Source of the DNA: Valencia hispanica
Lineage: Eukaryota; Chordata; Actinopteri; Cyprinodontiformes; Valenciidae
Assembly (NCBI GenBank): GCA_963556495.2
Contig: OY747712.1
Location: forward strand, 17,696,735-17,760,734
Direction of reading: 5' to 3'
DNA: 64,000 bases
Every line of letters begins with the position of its first letter. The stretch's first letter is position 1. Made by a program: the position numbers and the translations under genes. Positions 35,980-48,624 of this stretch are shown here, one piece after another. The notes under the pieces were generated by a model. The model was not told the origin of the DNA and made no database searches. It saw nothing but the letters and a program-made list of their open reading frames with translations.

Positions 35980-38900
35980 AATTACCAGTTTTCTCTCGTG
36001 CAATACGCTACAGACATTTTGTGTTGGTGGTCCTGGACCCACTCATTTACATTGTGACTGAGTTGTTGGGGGCTAACAACTAGGTCTACATCAACAGGGA
36101 AACGCAAGGAACAACCAAACATTAGAAAGGACGGAGCATAACCAGTGGCGGAGTGTACAGTATTGTTGTAAGCATGCACGAGCTCAGGTAAATATTGCGG
36201 CCAGCGATTCTGCTTCTCTTCCTCTAACGTGCGCAACATTTTGAGCAAGGTCTGATTAAAACGTTCAGCACTGCCATTGCCGGCTGGGTGATAAGGTGTA
36301 GTCCGACTCTTAGTGATACCATAGGTGTCGCAAAGTTCTTTCATTAAGGATGACTCAAAATTGGCTCCCTGGTCCGAATGAAACCGGGCCGGGCAGCCAA
36401 AATTTTGAATGATCTTAGACCAGATCACATTAACGGGGGTTTGAGCAGTTTGATCGCGGGTAGGTATCGCCCAAGCGAAACGTGTGAACTTATCTGTGGC
36501 AACCAGGATGTTTTGGTAAGTATCAGTGGGACGACCTAGGGACAAATAGTCCCAAGGCGATGACCTCAAGAGGGTAGGAAACTGGAATGGGGTTAAGAGG
36601 GGCTTTAGGCTCAACCCTACTTTTTTGCAGGCTACAGGCAACACAACTCAGGTGGAAACGATGCACCTCCCCCTCCATATTAGGCCAATAGAAGTGCCGT
36701 CGGAGGCTGGCGAGGGTTTTGTCAACACCAGCATGGGCACCAGCTTTGTGGACTTTTCTCCAGACTTCTTCGCACCTGGAGCTCGGACAAACAGTCTGAT
36801 AGTGTACTTCATGGGTCTTTTGATCAATTACTTTACGGCACAATATGTTACTCTTTACCTGAAGCTTTTTCCATTGCTGTAACAGCCGCTGTGCTTCGCT
36901 GGTCAGGACCTGGCGTTCTGGCTTTTCTGGCATTTCCTTCTTTTCCACATAACTCCTCACACATCGAATGTTTGCATCTGCTGTCTGGGCCTCTTCCCAC
37001 TCAGCTTCCTCTGGCACCAGCTCCACAGCTGCAGCAAATGTTGAAGCCTCCGGGTCTGGGTTACTTAACTGGGCTGTAGGGATTAGAAACCTGGAGAGGA
37101 CGTCAGCGTTTACATTGCTTTTACCTGGCCGATACTTGATGTTGTAATTGATGGAGGCTAGTTGGGCGACCCAGCACTGTTTGCATGCTCCAAGCCTTAC
37201 GGTCTGTAGGTGAGCTAGAGGGTTATTGTCAGTAAACACAGTGAAATGCGCTCCTGTCAAATAGCCCTTAAACTTTTCTGAAATAGCCCACTTAAGTGCC
37301 AACAGTTCCAACTTGAACGAGCTGTAATTATCATTCCGCTCAGTGGGGTGTAAGCTCCTGCTTGCATAAGCGATCACACGCTCCCGCACTTATTGCACCT
37401 GGGCAAGCACAGCTCCGAGTCCATCTTAACTAGCATCAGTATTCACCACAAATGGCTGGTCAAAATTAGCACAGGCCAAGATAGGGGCCTTCGTCAATTC
37501 AGTCTTTAGTGTGTCAAACGAAGCTTGGCATTCAGGGGTCCATTGCACTTTGTGCGCTTGAGACCTTTTGTCCGCAGGAACTCCAGCTAACAGAGAATTC
37601 AGGGGGCGTGCGATTTTAGCAAAGCCAGACACAAACCTCCTGTAATAGCCTGCTAGCCCCAAAAATGCTCTTACTTGCTTAATCGTGGATGGTACAGGCC
37701 AGTCTAGGACAGAGTTAACGTTTTCAGGGTCAGGTCTTACACCGCGATGATCAACTACATGTCCAAGAAACTTGACCTCAGACTGCAGCAGCTTACATTT
37801 GTCAGAACGGAGCTTTAGTCCATGTCGCCACAACCGGTTGAAGACCTCATCTAGGTGCTGCAGGTGAGAGGAAAAGTCAGGTAAGTAGATAATTATGTCA
37901 TCCAAATAGACAAGCAAGGATTCCGCAATTTGGCCACTTAGACATTGTTGCATAAGTCTCTGGAACGTTGCGGGAGCATTACAAAGGCCAAATGGCATGC
38001 GCTCAAATTCAAACAATCCTAATGGAGTAGTAAAAGCTGTCTTTTCTTTATCCTGTGGGTACAGCTCAACCTGCCAGTAGCCACTGGCAAGGTCAAGGGT
38101 GGTAAACCACTCTGCTCAGCTCAAACTGGTAAGAGTCTCCTCTATCCTTGGCAGTGGGAATGCGCCCTTGTGTGTTACTGCATTTAGCTTTCTGTAGTCA
38201 ACACAAAACCGTAAACTCCCATCTTTCTTCCGCACCAAAACTATGGGTGCTGCCCAGGGACTACAGCTCTCTTTGATGACTCCCTTCAACATACCTGCCA
38301 ACAGGGACTTCACCTCTTTGTAGAGAGAGGGTGGAAGCGGTCTATATCTCTCTCTGGTGGGGGCGGCATCACCAGTGTGGATGCGATGTTGTACTGTGTT
38401 GGTCCGGCCGAAGTCCTCATCGTGCTTTGCGAACCATTTTTGCAGAAGCGCATCAAGCGCTTCCCGCTGCTGCTCCGACAAGTCAGTTCGGTTAGACAGG
38501 TTTCTCATCTCCTCTGGGAGATCATGTTGTCCAGGGTCAGGTGTGGCGTGGACCAGGGCCACGTCAACCACTCCCTCTTCCTCCAGAGACAGGCTCATGT
38601 CGTCAGGACCGTGCACATCAGAGGAATCCATTTGGTAAAGGCGTCCAAGTTTCTGGTAGCAGCCTATTGTCCAGCTGTAAGAATGTGGGTTACAGACACG
38701 TATTGGGATTCTGCCGTTTCTCACCACTCCGATGGTTCTGGCCACACCCACTTCACCAGCGCCTGGCAGTGCCTCGACCAGGGCACAATAGTCGGTGCCG
38801 TTAGGACCCATCTGGGTTTTACCCCACAAAAGCAGCTCACTGTTTGGAGGAACAGTGAAGGGCCGCCCACCAGACAGCCGCACGTGCCCTAGGAACCCGT

Positions 38901-39330
38901 CTTCAGCGACAGTGGCTTCAACGCGACGACAGGTGGCAAAGGCATCTCTCCAGGGTTTTCCAAATTTCTGTGGAGGAGGGGCAGACTTTCCGGGCCGTTT
39001 AAAAAATGCATCCCAACAAGCCATCACAACATTCATTCCAACAATAAAGGGATGCATACAATCCTCATCTTTTACAATCATTACTCCACGTTCAGAAATC
39101 TGTATCCCTTCGACTGCCAAGTCGAGGATGGCATAGCCAATATACGGGATATCCAGACCATTAGCTGCCCTCAATTTAAACAGTTCAAGTGTCCTTCCAG
39201 GCTTAGCCTGGGTAAAATGTTAATTGAACACACTATTGGCCATTAGAGTTACTTGTGATCCTGTATCAAGCAGCCCTTCCAATTCAACTCCTTCAGCAGT
39301 GATTTTTATTGTTGGGCATTGGCCTATGAA
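35980..39330 (-). pseudogene. Gypsy pol: protease, reverse transcriptase, RNase H, integrase (broken)
   Basis: Protease motif LLDTGSQVTLMANSVF at 39290-39240, followed by an in-frame stop. RT: LRFCVDYRKLNAVTHK near 38190, FERMPFGLCNAPATFQ near 38000 and the YLDD catalytic box near 37900. RNase H: NTDAS near 37430, followed by two stops before the VIAYASRSLHPTERNDNYSS part. Integrase: HHCC zinc region (HKAGAHAGVDKTL, then CVAC) near 36700, core D in ATDKF, D in FHSDQG and E in GSAERFN, spanning about 36500-36250. A frameshift separates the zinc region from the core. Confidence 0.92.
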
Positions 39331-39401
39331 TGTCTCTGTGGCCCTTGTCTGTGCTGTTGGATGAGCCACCCCCGCCGAACAGACCTCAGCGGCAGGGACA
39401 G

Positions 39402-40090
39402 CTAGTTTAAAGCTGGCCCTGAAGCCGCTGCCATCTGACAGTATCTGGCTATGTGTCCAGCTCTATTGCACAGTCGACAAATGGGCCTACCTCGTTCATC
39501 CCGTTGGTTGCGTGGGGCTGATCGATAGTAGCTCCGGGATGTTACTGGCGATTCTGCGGTGGCTGCAACCGGCGACAGGTGAGGTTTGAGCTCCTTTATC
39601 AGTTCCTGCGCCAATCCCTTCATCTCGGTCTTTACTTCCACCATTATGTCACGTTTGAGAGTCTCCTTCCAGTCAGAATGCGGTTCCCTCGAAAAACTAG
39701 CTTAATTATTGACGATTGAGCACGTTACCTCTGATGCGGAGCTGCCATATTCAGAGTCCAACAACAACACCTCCTCTCGCAGCTCCACAAACAACAGATG
39801 TCGGGGTTTGGTCACCATAGAGAGAGTCAAGATGCCTAAAGATTTTACGAGCCGTGTCTTTTTCATCATCCTCTAGGACACTGATTTGACGCTTAGCTTC
39901 ACCGGCTAACGCTCCCAAAACAATAGCAACCTTTCTAGGCTCAGTTAGCTCATGAGCCCCCAACAACCCTTCCATTTGCTCTTTCCAGTCCCCAAGCTTT
40001 AACTCGTCCCCTGGCCCTTTAAACTTGGGGACCCAGGGGGCACCAGGATCCACCGGCATCATCATGGCTACTTCCTTGGAAAACAAGTGT
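39402..40090 (-). pseudogene. Gypsy gag-like region, frameshifted
   Basis: First frame, upper end near 40065 down to 39751, reads as a capsid-type protein (GDWKEQMEGLLGAHELTEPRK, ending in a stretch near DSLYGD). After a break the frame 39644-39402 has a zinc knuckle CRLCNRAGHIARYC (C-x2-C-x4-H-x4-C), which binds element RNA. The two parts are now out of frame or separated by stops. Confidence 0.8.
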
Positions 40091-40126
40091 GCTCGAGTCC
40101 CAGATCCTGTCAACAACGCCACAAAA

Positions 40127-41150
40127 TGTAAGAGGGTGGCTATGGAGGTGTTTGAACTTGAATGAATTTTAACTAAGAAAATAACTATTGTAAAAGGGGA
40201 GAAAGTATCTGGGTGAGAGCATACTGGTTACCAAGGACGACAGAGATTGGCAGATTAATCTAGAATTTATTACAAGGACAATCACAATGGAGTAAAAATG
40301 CCCAGAAATAAAATTTTACCCTAAAAGTCCATTAAAAACCAGGTGGGCAAAAAAAGGAAACAACTGGAATACTAAAAGGGCACCACCCACGGTAAAATAT
40401 ACAAGCAGCTCTCCTGCTCCCTCCTGGTCCAGGGTAGAAGATTTCTCTAGTCCCACGCACCAGGTCACCTGGAATGCAAAACATACACCAGCACGGGGCC
40501 GAGACTATAAGGCCTTAGGCTACAATGGTGGAGGGTCGTTACAATACTTACACACAAGGCAGAGTTATCCTCTGCCTCTCCATGTTTCCAGTGTCACACA
40601 CTCCTTCCCTCAGGCCTGCTCCCTCCGGTCTGTCTCCCGTCCTCTCCACGCTGAGACACAGTCTTCCTCTGTCCCTGTGTATAGGTCGCCTTGCAACACT
40701 TGCGGTTTCAGCGTGCTCGTGGTCCCCGATGCGTGGATCGTCCTGCTCTTCCACTTCGTGGGGTGTGCCGCAGCTCTCCTGCTCCGTGCGTATTCTCTTT
40801 TTCCTTTTTCCATCTAGCTCCTGTCCCGTGCGTCTTTTCTCTTTTTGTTTCCAGTTCCCCCAGACGCAAATGCGACTCCTGGTCAGACCCCCGTAGTCCT
40901 CGTCTTGAACTGAATAAAAAGAAAACGCCGCAGCTCTGCAGAGCTCAATTCCAGAACAGCAGCTGTTAATTAGTGGGCACAGGTGCACTGATTGTTGCGT
41001 CAGGGATTGGGGTAAAAGTCATGTGACTGGCATAAAACTATAAATAAAGTTAAAATGCACTACAAAGACAAACCCAATATAAAAACACACTAAAACCACA
41101 GCACACAATAAAAACAAAATAAAGTCCCATGTCACTTGTGTTGGGTTACA
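40127..41150 (-). repeat. 5' LTR of the Ty3/gypsy element
   Basis: 1024 bp. On the minus strand it starts TGTAACCCAAC and ends CCCTCTTACA. Directly inside it, the minus strand reads TTTTGTGGCGTTGTTGACAG, where a tRNA primer-binding site should lie; I could not assign the tRNA. Confidence 0.95.
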
Positions 41151-42469
41151 TACATATATAAAAATAAAAAAAAATACTGGTCTTCTTTTACAGTACACAG
41201 ACCTAGTCCGATACAGGAACGCATCCACACTCTGCAGTGCCCCTTTTATTACCAGCAGAGGGCCCTGGAGCATGCAAGGATGCTTTCCCTGGCTGGACAA
41301 GAACTTCCGGGGAAATGCAACAAACAGTAGTTACAAAGTAATAGATGAAGGTCCAAAGGCTGATTTTCCACCTCTCAACATTTAACATGCCTAAAGTTAA
41401 AAGAAACGGTTAATTGTGATAGACTGTTACTGATTTTGTGAAGCTATATGAAACCTATGGCAAACAAAGTACTACCCAAGTAAGTAGAAAAGAGTTAGAT
41501 AATTTTCCTATCAATGCCTCTGTAGCCAAGTTTTTCACCATGTACAGTAGATCTTGGAGCACCATCATTTGCAGCATTCTCAGCAGCAGCTTTCCAGGAA
41601 ATGTTTAATATTTTATTCCCCTTGTTGACATGTTAATGTGTCGCAGAGCAAAGCCCAGTTCAATCCCTCTGGAACACAGACATAAATCAATAGGTAAGGG
41701 TTTCTATAAGGACCATTTATATAGAAGAAATGCAAGAGGAAAAAGTTCCATAAAAATAGACCTCGAAAAACTGAAGACTTCTTACCTACCGCATCAGCAG
41801 CCATTGTGAGAATGACGAAAACATTCCTCTTGAGAAAAATCAAAATATTGATCATGATATATAATATTGATTGATTGATGCCTAATCAAAACTACTTCCC
41901 CTAAAGGCTTAGAACATCTTTGATTTCTTTTCTTTTCTTCAGGTACTTCGATCTCAATAGAGTCCACTTCAGACATGTTCCCAGAACTTGGAAACACCAT
42001 AAACATGCACAACTGTTGAAGAATGGAGAAAAGACAACTAACTGATGAGGAACAGCTAAAGTTACACAAACGTTCTGTTTAGATAAAACAAGATTTTTTT
42101 TTTAAAGTTTTTTTTAAAAGCTGTTTCATGCACGGTCTTGCAAGCTGAAGTTCAGAAGCCTAATAAAAAACTGTTTTATCTGCTTCGTGGTAGTAATAAG
42201 GTAAAATCAGAGAACAGAGCCAGACAAATTCAGCTGGATTTGGGTATTTAATATATTAATGAAAGATAAACAGTTTTCTCAGTTCTTTCTGTTATAGCTT
42301 GAGAACAAATCGTGCCTTCTGCCAAGATGATGAGTGAGAGATTAAACTAAGTTGGTAAAAGCCATGATCAGAGTTCTGGCTAAAAACCAGACACATTTTA
42401 CCAGGATTCTTAATCTTTGTGCCATCTAAAGAGTTCAGTTTGGCTTCTTTAATTCATAGAAAATCTTCA

Positions 42470-42910
42470 TACCGTGCCTTTCAAAAATTTAGATTTTATA
42501 TGACACAAAGTACCACATAACTGTCAAGTGGGAGGAAAATGATGCATGGTTTTGAAAATATTTTGCAAATAAAAATCTAGAAAGTGTGCATTTGTATTTG
42601 TTTACACTGATACAAAGCACTTCCAATTGCCTTTAGGTGTCACTTAATTAGTGAATAGGGTCCACCTGTGTGTCTCAGTACAAATCCTGGAGTTCTGTAA
42701 AGGTTTGTTAGAGAACATTAGTGAACAAACAGCATCATGAAGACTAAGGAACACAGTAGACAGGTCAGGGAGAAAGTTGTGGTTAAGTTTAAAGCAGTTT
42801 TAAGTTATTAAAAAATATCCTAAGCTTTGAACATCTCACAGAGCTCTGTTGAATTGTTCATGGAAAATTTATTGCAGCTGCTGATCTATGAAGACATGGG
42901 TGTCTACCTA
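42470..42910 (+). mobile_element. Tc1 remnant
   Basis: Starts with a Tc1-like 5' end, then at 42737 a transposase start (MKTKEHSRQVREKVVVKFKA) broken by stops within about 30 codons. The rest of this copy is deleted or scrambled. Confidence 0.75.
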
Positions 42911-43237
42911 AAATGATAGGCCAGGCAGGGAGTGCTCAAGTGGGAGAATGTGTTGACAGGAACACTATTCAGGTTAGAAATCTGGTCTTATTGTAGGAAT
43001 AGCAAGACTGAATCTATCATTGAATTTTTATTACTACAACCAAAAAGCCTGTTACTTTCAACCAGGTTCAGGAAATCCATGTGTTGTTTTGTGTTGAGCT
43101 GCAGGGATTTCTTTTTAAGGTTTTTACATTTTCTTCTCCATGTAAAAAGTTTCATTTTGAAAAGCATTCTAGTGTATTAGTTTGTTAACCAACAAGGAGC
43201 AGAAAAAAAGTTTGAGAGCTGATATGGATGTTATTTT

Positions 43238-43768
43238 TAAAGCTACATTGTGTATTTTTTTGAGTTAATTAACCCTTTTGTTCTTTCAAAAATATGTGCT
43301 CATTCATGTGTAATTACTTCCACCTACTAATGAAAGTATTCTTGTAAGTGTAGAATCTGCTATTCAGAATACATACACGTGAGTCGCGCGAATGGCTGAA
43401 TCCATGTTGAGCCTCCATCTTTGAAATACATTCGCCAACGAGGGACATTCCTGGAAATTCTAGCTCCGCCTTTTGCGCTTTGGCTACACTCAGTTGCACC
43501 GAGACGAATGCCAGAGGGAGATTGTCTACACGCGACGCGGCAGACGTCTGACTATATAACTAAATGCAATGTAGTTTTCTAAAGTAACCTCATCACTGGA
43601 AGGAACACTGGACGAAGTCGTAGTACTGGAAGCCATGTTAACCTTGGCATGAAACGGCCACCGGAGGAGTTAAAACGCGCTCAGAATGGGGGGGTGGGGC
43701 TAGAACGTAACATTCAGTTGTTTTTTTCACCACTAGATGGGAGAAGTTCTTACACAATGTAGTTTAAA
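43238..43768. mobile_element. MITE with TACATTGTGTA terminal repeats
   Basis: Ends are inverted: AAGCTACATTGTGTA at 43240-43254 and TACACAATGTAGTTTAA at 43752-43768. The 530-bp interior is GC- and CpG-richer than its flanks and includes a CACTAGATGGGAGAAGTTCT end characteristic of a widespread fish MITE family. It interrupts Tc1-derived sequence. No protein coding. Confidence 0.75.
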
Positions 43769-43849
43769 TAATATGGATTTATTTTTCATTCTGTCGGTTA
43801 CAAACCATTATCTATCTCATCCCCTCCACCACCCTTTTCCAGAAATACT

Positions 43850-44210
43850 AATGACCAGTTTCTGGTGGTCTGTGGGGAAAATGTAAGATTGAAGAACAGC
43901 AAACATGTGGAAGAAGGTGCACTGGATAAACTTCTTAGCTTACATGCAAAGACTACTGCACATCATCCTCCCCACACCATTCCCATAGTGAAACATGGCG
44001 GCAGCATCATTCTTTTTGGATGTTTTTTTTTCAACCCGGACAGAGAAATTTGTCAAAGCTGATGGGAAGAAAGCTAAAGCTGGAATACTGGATTTTATTT
44101 TAATAAAACCTTTTGTTAGCTGCAGAAGACTTAAGACTGGGGTGGAGGATCACTTTCCAGCAGGATCACACTAAACTTTAAGTCAATTTATGTTTTTCTT
44201 TGGAATAAAA
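43850..44210 (+). mobile_element. Tc1 fragment
   Basis: Degenerate Tc1 transposase middle part (HHPPHTIPIVKHGGSIILFGCFF near 43960-44030, then the region before the second Asp and a QQDH-like remnant near 44155-44170). It may be the 3' continuation of the remnant at 42470-42910, split by the MITE. Confidence 0.65.
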
Positions 44211-44219
44211 CACAAAAAA

Positions 44220-46690
44220 CCTTTGTTAATATACGTCTCACAAGCTGAATGGTGAATGCTATTTTCTACCTTCACACATTGGCAAAACTATTACAAATTG
44301 CTGCCACTATAAGTAAGTGGACAATTGGAGTCTTTGGTGATCAGTGTTTTGCATGTTTTAGATGCATACTTGCTCTAACGCACCTGATTTCAACAGTTAA
44401 ATTACCTCCTCAGTCTGTCACCAAGCTCAGCAACTAACAACTAATATTCAAACCTTGTACTATCACTGAATTAATTACCATATGAGGCTCTATAAGCATG
44501 CATAAATCTAAATTCTTAAAAAATTACATATAAATGGTGCAAGTGCTACATTTGAAGCTCCCTTTTTTATATTTGATCCATGTGAAAAGAGAGTACTCCA
44601 GTTGTTTATATTTTATTTTAGAGAATGGATCAGGGAATAGAACATCTTGCAAAACTATCAATACCCCTTGAACTTACAATTTGTGAAACACAATAAATAC
44701 ACTCATACAGACACACTGAATTTATTTATTCACAGTTCAGATTATACTTCTTTCTTTTGTCTTTTGATTTCATTTGTTCAGATAAATACACATTCAATCA
44801 GAACTGTTGAGACCTTGAAAAACAAGCACATTTCATAGCTTTTCTGGCAATTTAAATGCTGCTGATGGACTGTGAGGCATGTTTGCTCTGGTAACCACCC
44901 ACATGAGATATGTTCTAATCAATGAACAAATACACAGATCAGAGTTCACAGAAAAGAGGTACGTTAGTGTAAATAACGATAGTGAAAAGCAGTCACCACA
45001 TGTAGGTTAAGTTCCTGCCTGTAAAAGTGGTTTTTAAGAACTTCTTTAGACATGCAAACATGGGTAGGTTGGAAATAAAAAGTATCTTTTTCTCATCGGA
45101 AAATGACTCAAGACAAGCTTAACACAGTATGCGCGCATACGTGGAAGAATATATTTTTAAGGTTGATGGTTTTATACAATAAAATCAAATTTATTGGGAC
45201 ATGTAAAAATGATGTTATTCATTGTGTTAATTGTCTTGAAAGTTTGGATTGATTCCACAGGACAGAATATCTACAACAAATCCCCTGTAATTAGGTGATC
45301 CTAAGTCATACATGGTTAACATCCTGAGCCTTATTAGTTCTGTGTTAGGTGCAGAGGTTTCAGGTCAGTGAAGTGCTAAGACTACAGCGTCCCTAATATA
45401 CTCTTAGTGGAACAATGCATGGATGCACTGTGGAGGCTAGAGACGATCAGGAAGACTTTAAGCATCTAACTACCTCCTGTGTTCAGTTACTAAAGTAAAT
45501 ATAATAGCTAAGATGAAGGCTATTTCATTTATTTTTTTTTAGACGGTTTAACTCATATCTTATGTGGAACAAACTTCAAGACGACTTACAAAGCTACTGA
45601 AACACTGAGTTTCTTTAAATCAAAGCAAAAAAACCATCTGTTTGGAGCTGCTTTTGATTGGGTAATAATAGCTGAAATGTCAGAACAGTAGTTTGTTTTT
45701 AAATTCTTTGTATTGTCGATGTGGTGTTTTCTACTTTTATTTTTCAACTAATCCTGTTAAGCACATTGAATTGCATTGTTGCTGAAAGTGTGCAAGACAA
45801 TTTTGCCTTGCATTGCCTTGCCTTGGCTGATATTAGACAGTTTCACTGACCAGAAAAGCTTTACATGCTTTGTTTCACACAGGAAGATCATTGGTGGTGC
45901 ATACCTCATACGTCCATTCCCTTTGTCATTAATTATTGGCATCTATTTAAATAATTTCCCAATGCAAAACACACAGCTGTTCTCAAAATAACAATTACAT
46001 AAACAGTGATGATGTTGATGAGACTGGAGTTGTTTTTAGATGTCAGAGGTTTGCTTTGGTTTTGGCCCCTCTGAGTAGTCGTTAGCTTTAGCCTTTATGA
46101 CCAGCTAATCAGGATTTATACTAAATGAAGAGAATGTTGCAATAAATGCTTATGAAATTTTAACTGAATATGTGCTTCAAACATCTTGAGCCATCCCTTT
46201 AAATGGCAAACATGCCTTCCAGTTTCAAGCTTTTTCCCCCAGCATGATTCTTTATTGACTTTACCAAGAAAAAAAACAGCAATACTGAAACAGAATTGTA
46301 AAAAAAAAAAAAAGTACAGTGGAATAACTGATTAACATTCACTCTTTGATCTGTTTGTAAATAATCCATTGCAACATGTATAAGACGTGTCAATTTAGGC
46401 AAGAAAACACACAACTAACATAAAGAAGTCTTACCCGGCTGCATCTAGTTGACAAGGTAAATACTCTTCATTGTCTGAAGCCTGTCAATTATGTGTTAAG
46501 CTCTTTCGCGGTTTTACTCCAGCCACAAGTTATTGATACGTATCATCGTGGCCAACAATAGGCAAGGTTTCAAATTGAGATCTTTGTATACTAAGCAACT
46601 GTTAGATAATCTGTTAGTTTGAAAATATTAAGAAATACATTTGTCAAATCTTGTTTCCTCTTCACAAGTCATACCGATATTTTTGAAAAA
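44220..46690. other. Intergenic region upstream of complexin 4
   Basis: AT-rich. Contains a weak Tc1-like end at about 44640-44700 (CAATACCCCTTGAAC) and otherwise no gene or clear repeat. Promoter elements of the complexin gene may lie in the last few hundred bases, but none is diagnostic. Confidence 0.45.
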
Positions 46691-46693
46691 GCA

Positions 46694-48571
46694 ATGGCAT
46701 TTTTCGTTAATCAAATGTTGGGCAGTAAGTTCAAGAGTTTGTCTGATGGAGGTGGCGAGGGTGGCAGCGAAGCTGGAGCAGATGGCAACGAAACAGCTGA
46801 GTCCAAAGGCATATCCAGGGAGGAGTTTGAGGAATACCAGAAGCAGATGGTGGAAGAAAAGTGAGTAAAAAAAGAAAATTGTATTACCTATTTGTTTATA
46901 CCAAACCGTGACAAAACAAAAAAGGCATTTGTCAGATACCCCAGAAGGGAATGCTGTCCTGATTAATCAATGAAAAAAGGCAAATAACATAACAGCATAC
47001 TTCAATGTGATGTAAAATACAGTTGGAGGCTGTTATTAGCTGAATGACAACAATATATAAAAAAAATCAGTGGTTTAAAACTTAAATACTTAGTTTGAAT
47101 GAAACATCAAGTTGGCTTCCTTTTAATCTTTGTCTCAAATAAAATGATAGAGAAGTCCAATCTCTAATAACAATTGAGGAATTATACTTTATGGATTTGG
47201 AGTGTTCATTTTCTGCTGTATGATGTTGAAACAATATGTTGCAAAGGTTTGTTGTTCGATTCTTTCAAAGACATCTTTCTGTGAAAGCTGAACACATCTG
47301 AATACAAAAATAAATTTCAATAAAATATATTTATGCACCTCCTTACCACATTGTCTCAAAGTAAATATTCAGAGGTGCATTTTGAATTAATAAAAAACAT
47401 GTTAAAAAGATTAGAAGTTTCTAATGCATGATGCTAAAAAAGGTTTTTTTGTTTGTTTTTGAAGCACACAAGAAAAAGGCTAAGAACCAATGAACTTCAA
47501 AACCACAACAGCAGAAATCATGAAGTACTTCACTACGACTGTCCCTATAACCAACTGCTAAATGTTTAGTATTTTTTGCTTATTACCTTTTTCTCTTGCT
47601 TTAGAAAAAGCTTTGAAGCGTTTTGGAGAGTTGACACACATCAGAAGGCGACACCCATAATCTATCAAATCATTTTAATTAAACAAATCGAAGTCCGTCT
47701 CCCCTGATCTTTAACACCTACCCTTCACTTTGCCGAAAAGAACTCCGGAGTCTCAGTTTCATCTTGGATCTGGAAATAGTGCCACAGCTGGCTTGACAAC
47801 ATTCTAGCTGCAGGTCAAAAAAACATGGAGACAATTTGCTTTAGTGCCAACTACTACTAGCAAAAGAAGCTAGTAACAATATATTTATCTCATATTTTTA
47901 TGGCAAAGCACTAAAAGAACATAACTATGGAGGTAAGAGTACTACACAAGACTGGATTAATACAATAAAAATATGTTATACAAGTCCTAATAAATCATTT
48001 TATATCCACAGTTTTTATTGCACTTCATATGCGCAGTAGCGTATTTGTATACAGAATTCAGGATTGCGGTCCGAAATTGGAAAATGTGAACACAACCAGA
48101 ATACACCATAAGAACATTTATAAATCATGTTCGATGTACAGGTATGGTGTGGCAATTGTTGTTGGTAGTTGTGATGGATGATGCTGCAGTTTTACAATAT
48201 ATCCAAAACACAAAATCTGGTCTTTCCAGTCATTCATGGTCCTCTTCAAAAAAATGCTTCCATGTAATTTTTGTTTCCAAATTCTGGGGATTTAAAGCAG
48301 CAGTGCAGAATACAGTTTGGTAGGTTTAAGACAGGATTAAACTGTATATGATATGAATTCAGGATTATTATAACATCTAGTTTAATTAGATAATGAAGAC
48401 ACTTACAGAAAAGCTCACAGGGCAACAGGACGTCAGGGAGAATGGGTACCATCACAGAAGGAGCCAGTGAGGAATGAAACAAACTTGCTTCAATACTGGG
48501 AGAAGTGACAAAGTAACCAGAAGTAGCCAATGAGATGAGAATGGAAAACAGCTGAGTGAAAGTGCAGGGTG

Positions 48572-48624
<53 letters not shown>

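Larger units (their letters stand above)
34488..41150 (-). mobile_element. Ty3/gypsy LTR retrotransposon, minus orientation, 6663 bp
   Basis: Flanked by the 4-bp duplication TACA (34484-34487 and 41151-41154). LTRs are at 40127-41150 (5') and 34488-35506 (3'), TG...CA on either strand. A polypurine tract (GTGGGGGGA) abuts the 3' LTR at 35507-35515. Minus-strand coding runs gag, protease, RT, RNase H, integrase, the Ty3/gypsy order. Several frameshifts and stops make it defective. The LTR pair is very similar, so insertion is fairly recent. No envelope-like frame follows integrase. Confidence 0.95.
33830..42000 (-). pseudogene. Decayed tandem duplicate of the SLC1A transporter gene, split by an LTR retrotransposon
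   Basis: Pieces in the same order and strand as the intact gene at 26038-30642. Exon 1 copy, about 41788-42000: begins MVFPSSGNMSEVDSIEI, keeps CSKPLGEV, then a short insertion shifts the frame before [19 protein letters not shown]. Exon 2 copy, about 41505-41680, diverges after KLLLRMLQMMVL. Exon 3 copy, about 41190-41395, lacks part of the membrane helix. Exon 4 copy: 34415-34450. The start of exon 7 and the intron before it are at 33890-34000 (GTGAATGAATACCTGTTATA matches TGGTGAATACCTGTTATA). Exons 5, 6 and 8-10 were not found. The Ty3/gypsy element at 34488-41150 sits in the intron between exons 3 and 4. Clearly non-functional. Confidence 0.87.

Noticed and set aside
38357..39246. Plus-strand frames of 64-171 codons
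   Set aside because: Antisense to gypsy pol; no motif of their own.
48168..48215. Text [14 protein letters not shown] considered as the missing complexin exon
   Set aside because: Weak resemblance only; no acceptor/donor pair with the right phases and no KYRLPK-like end.
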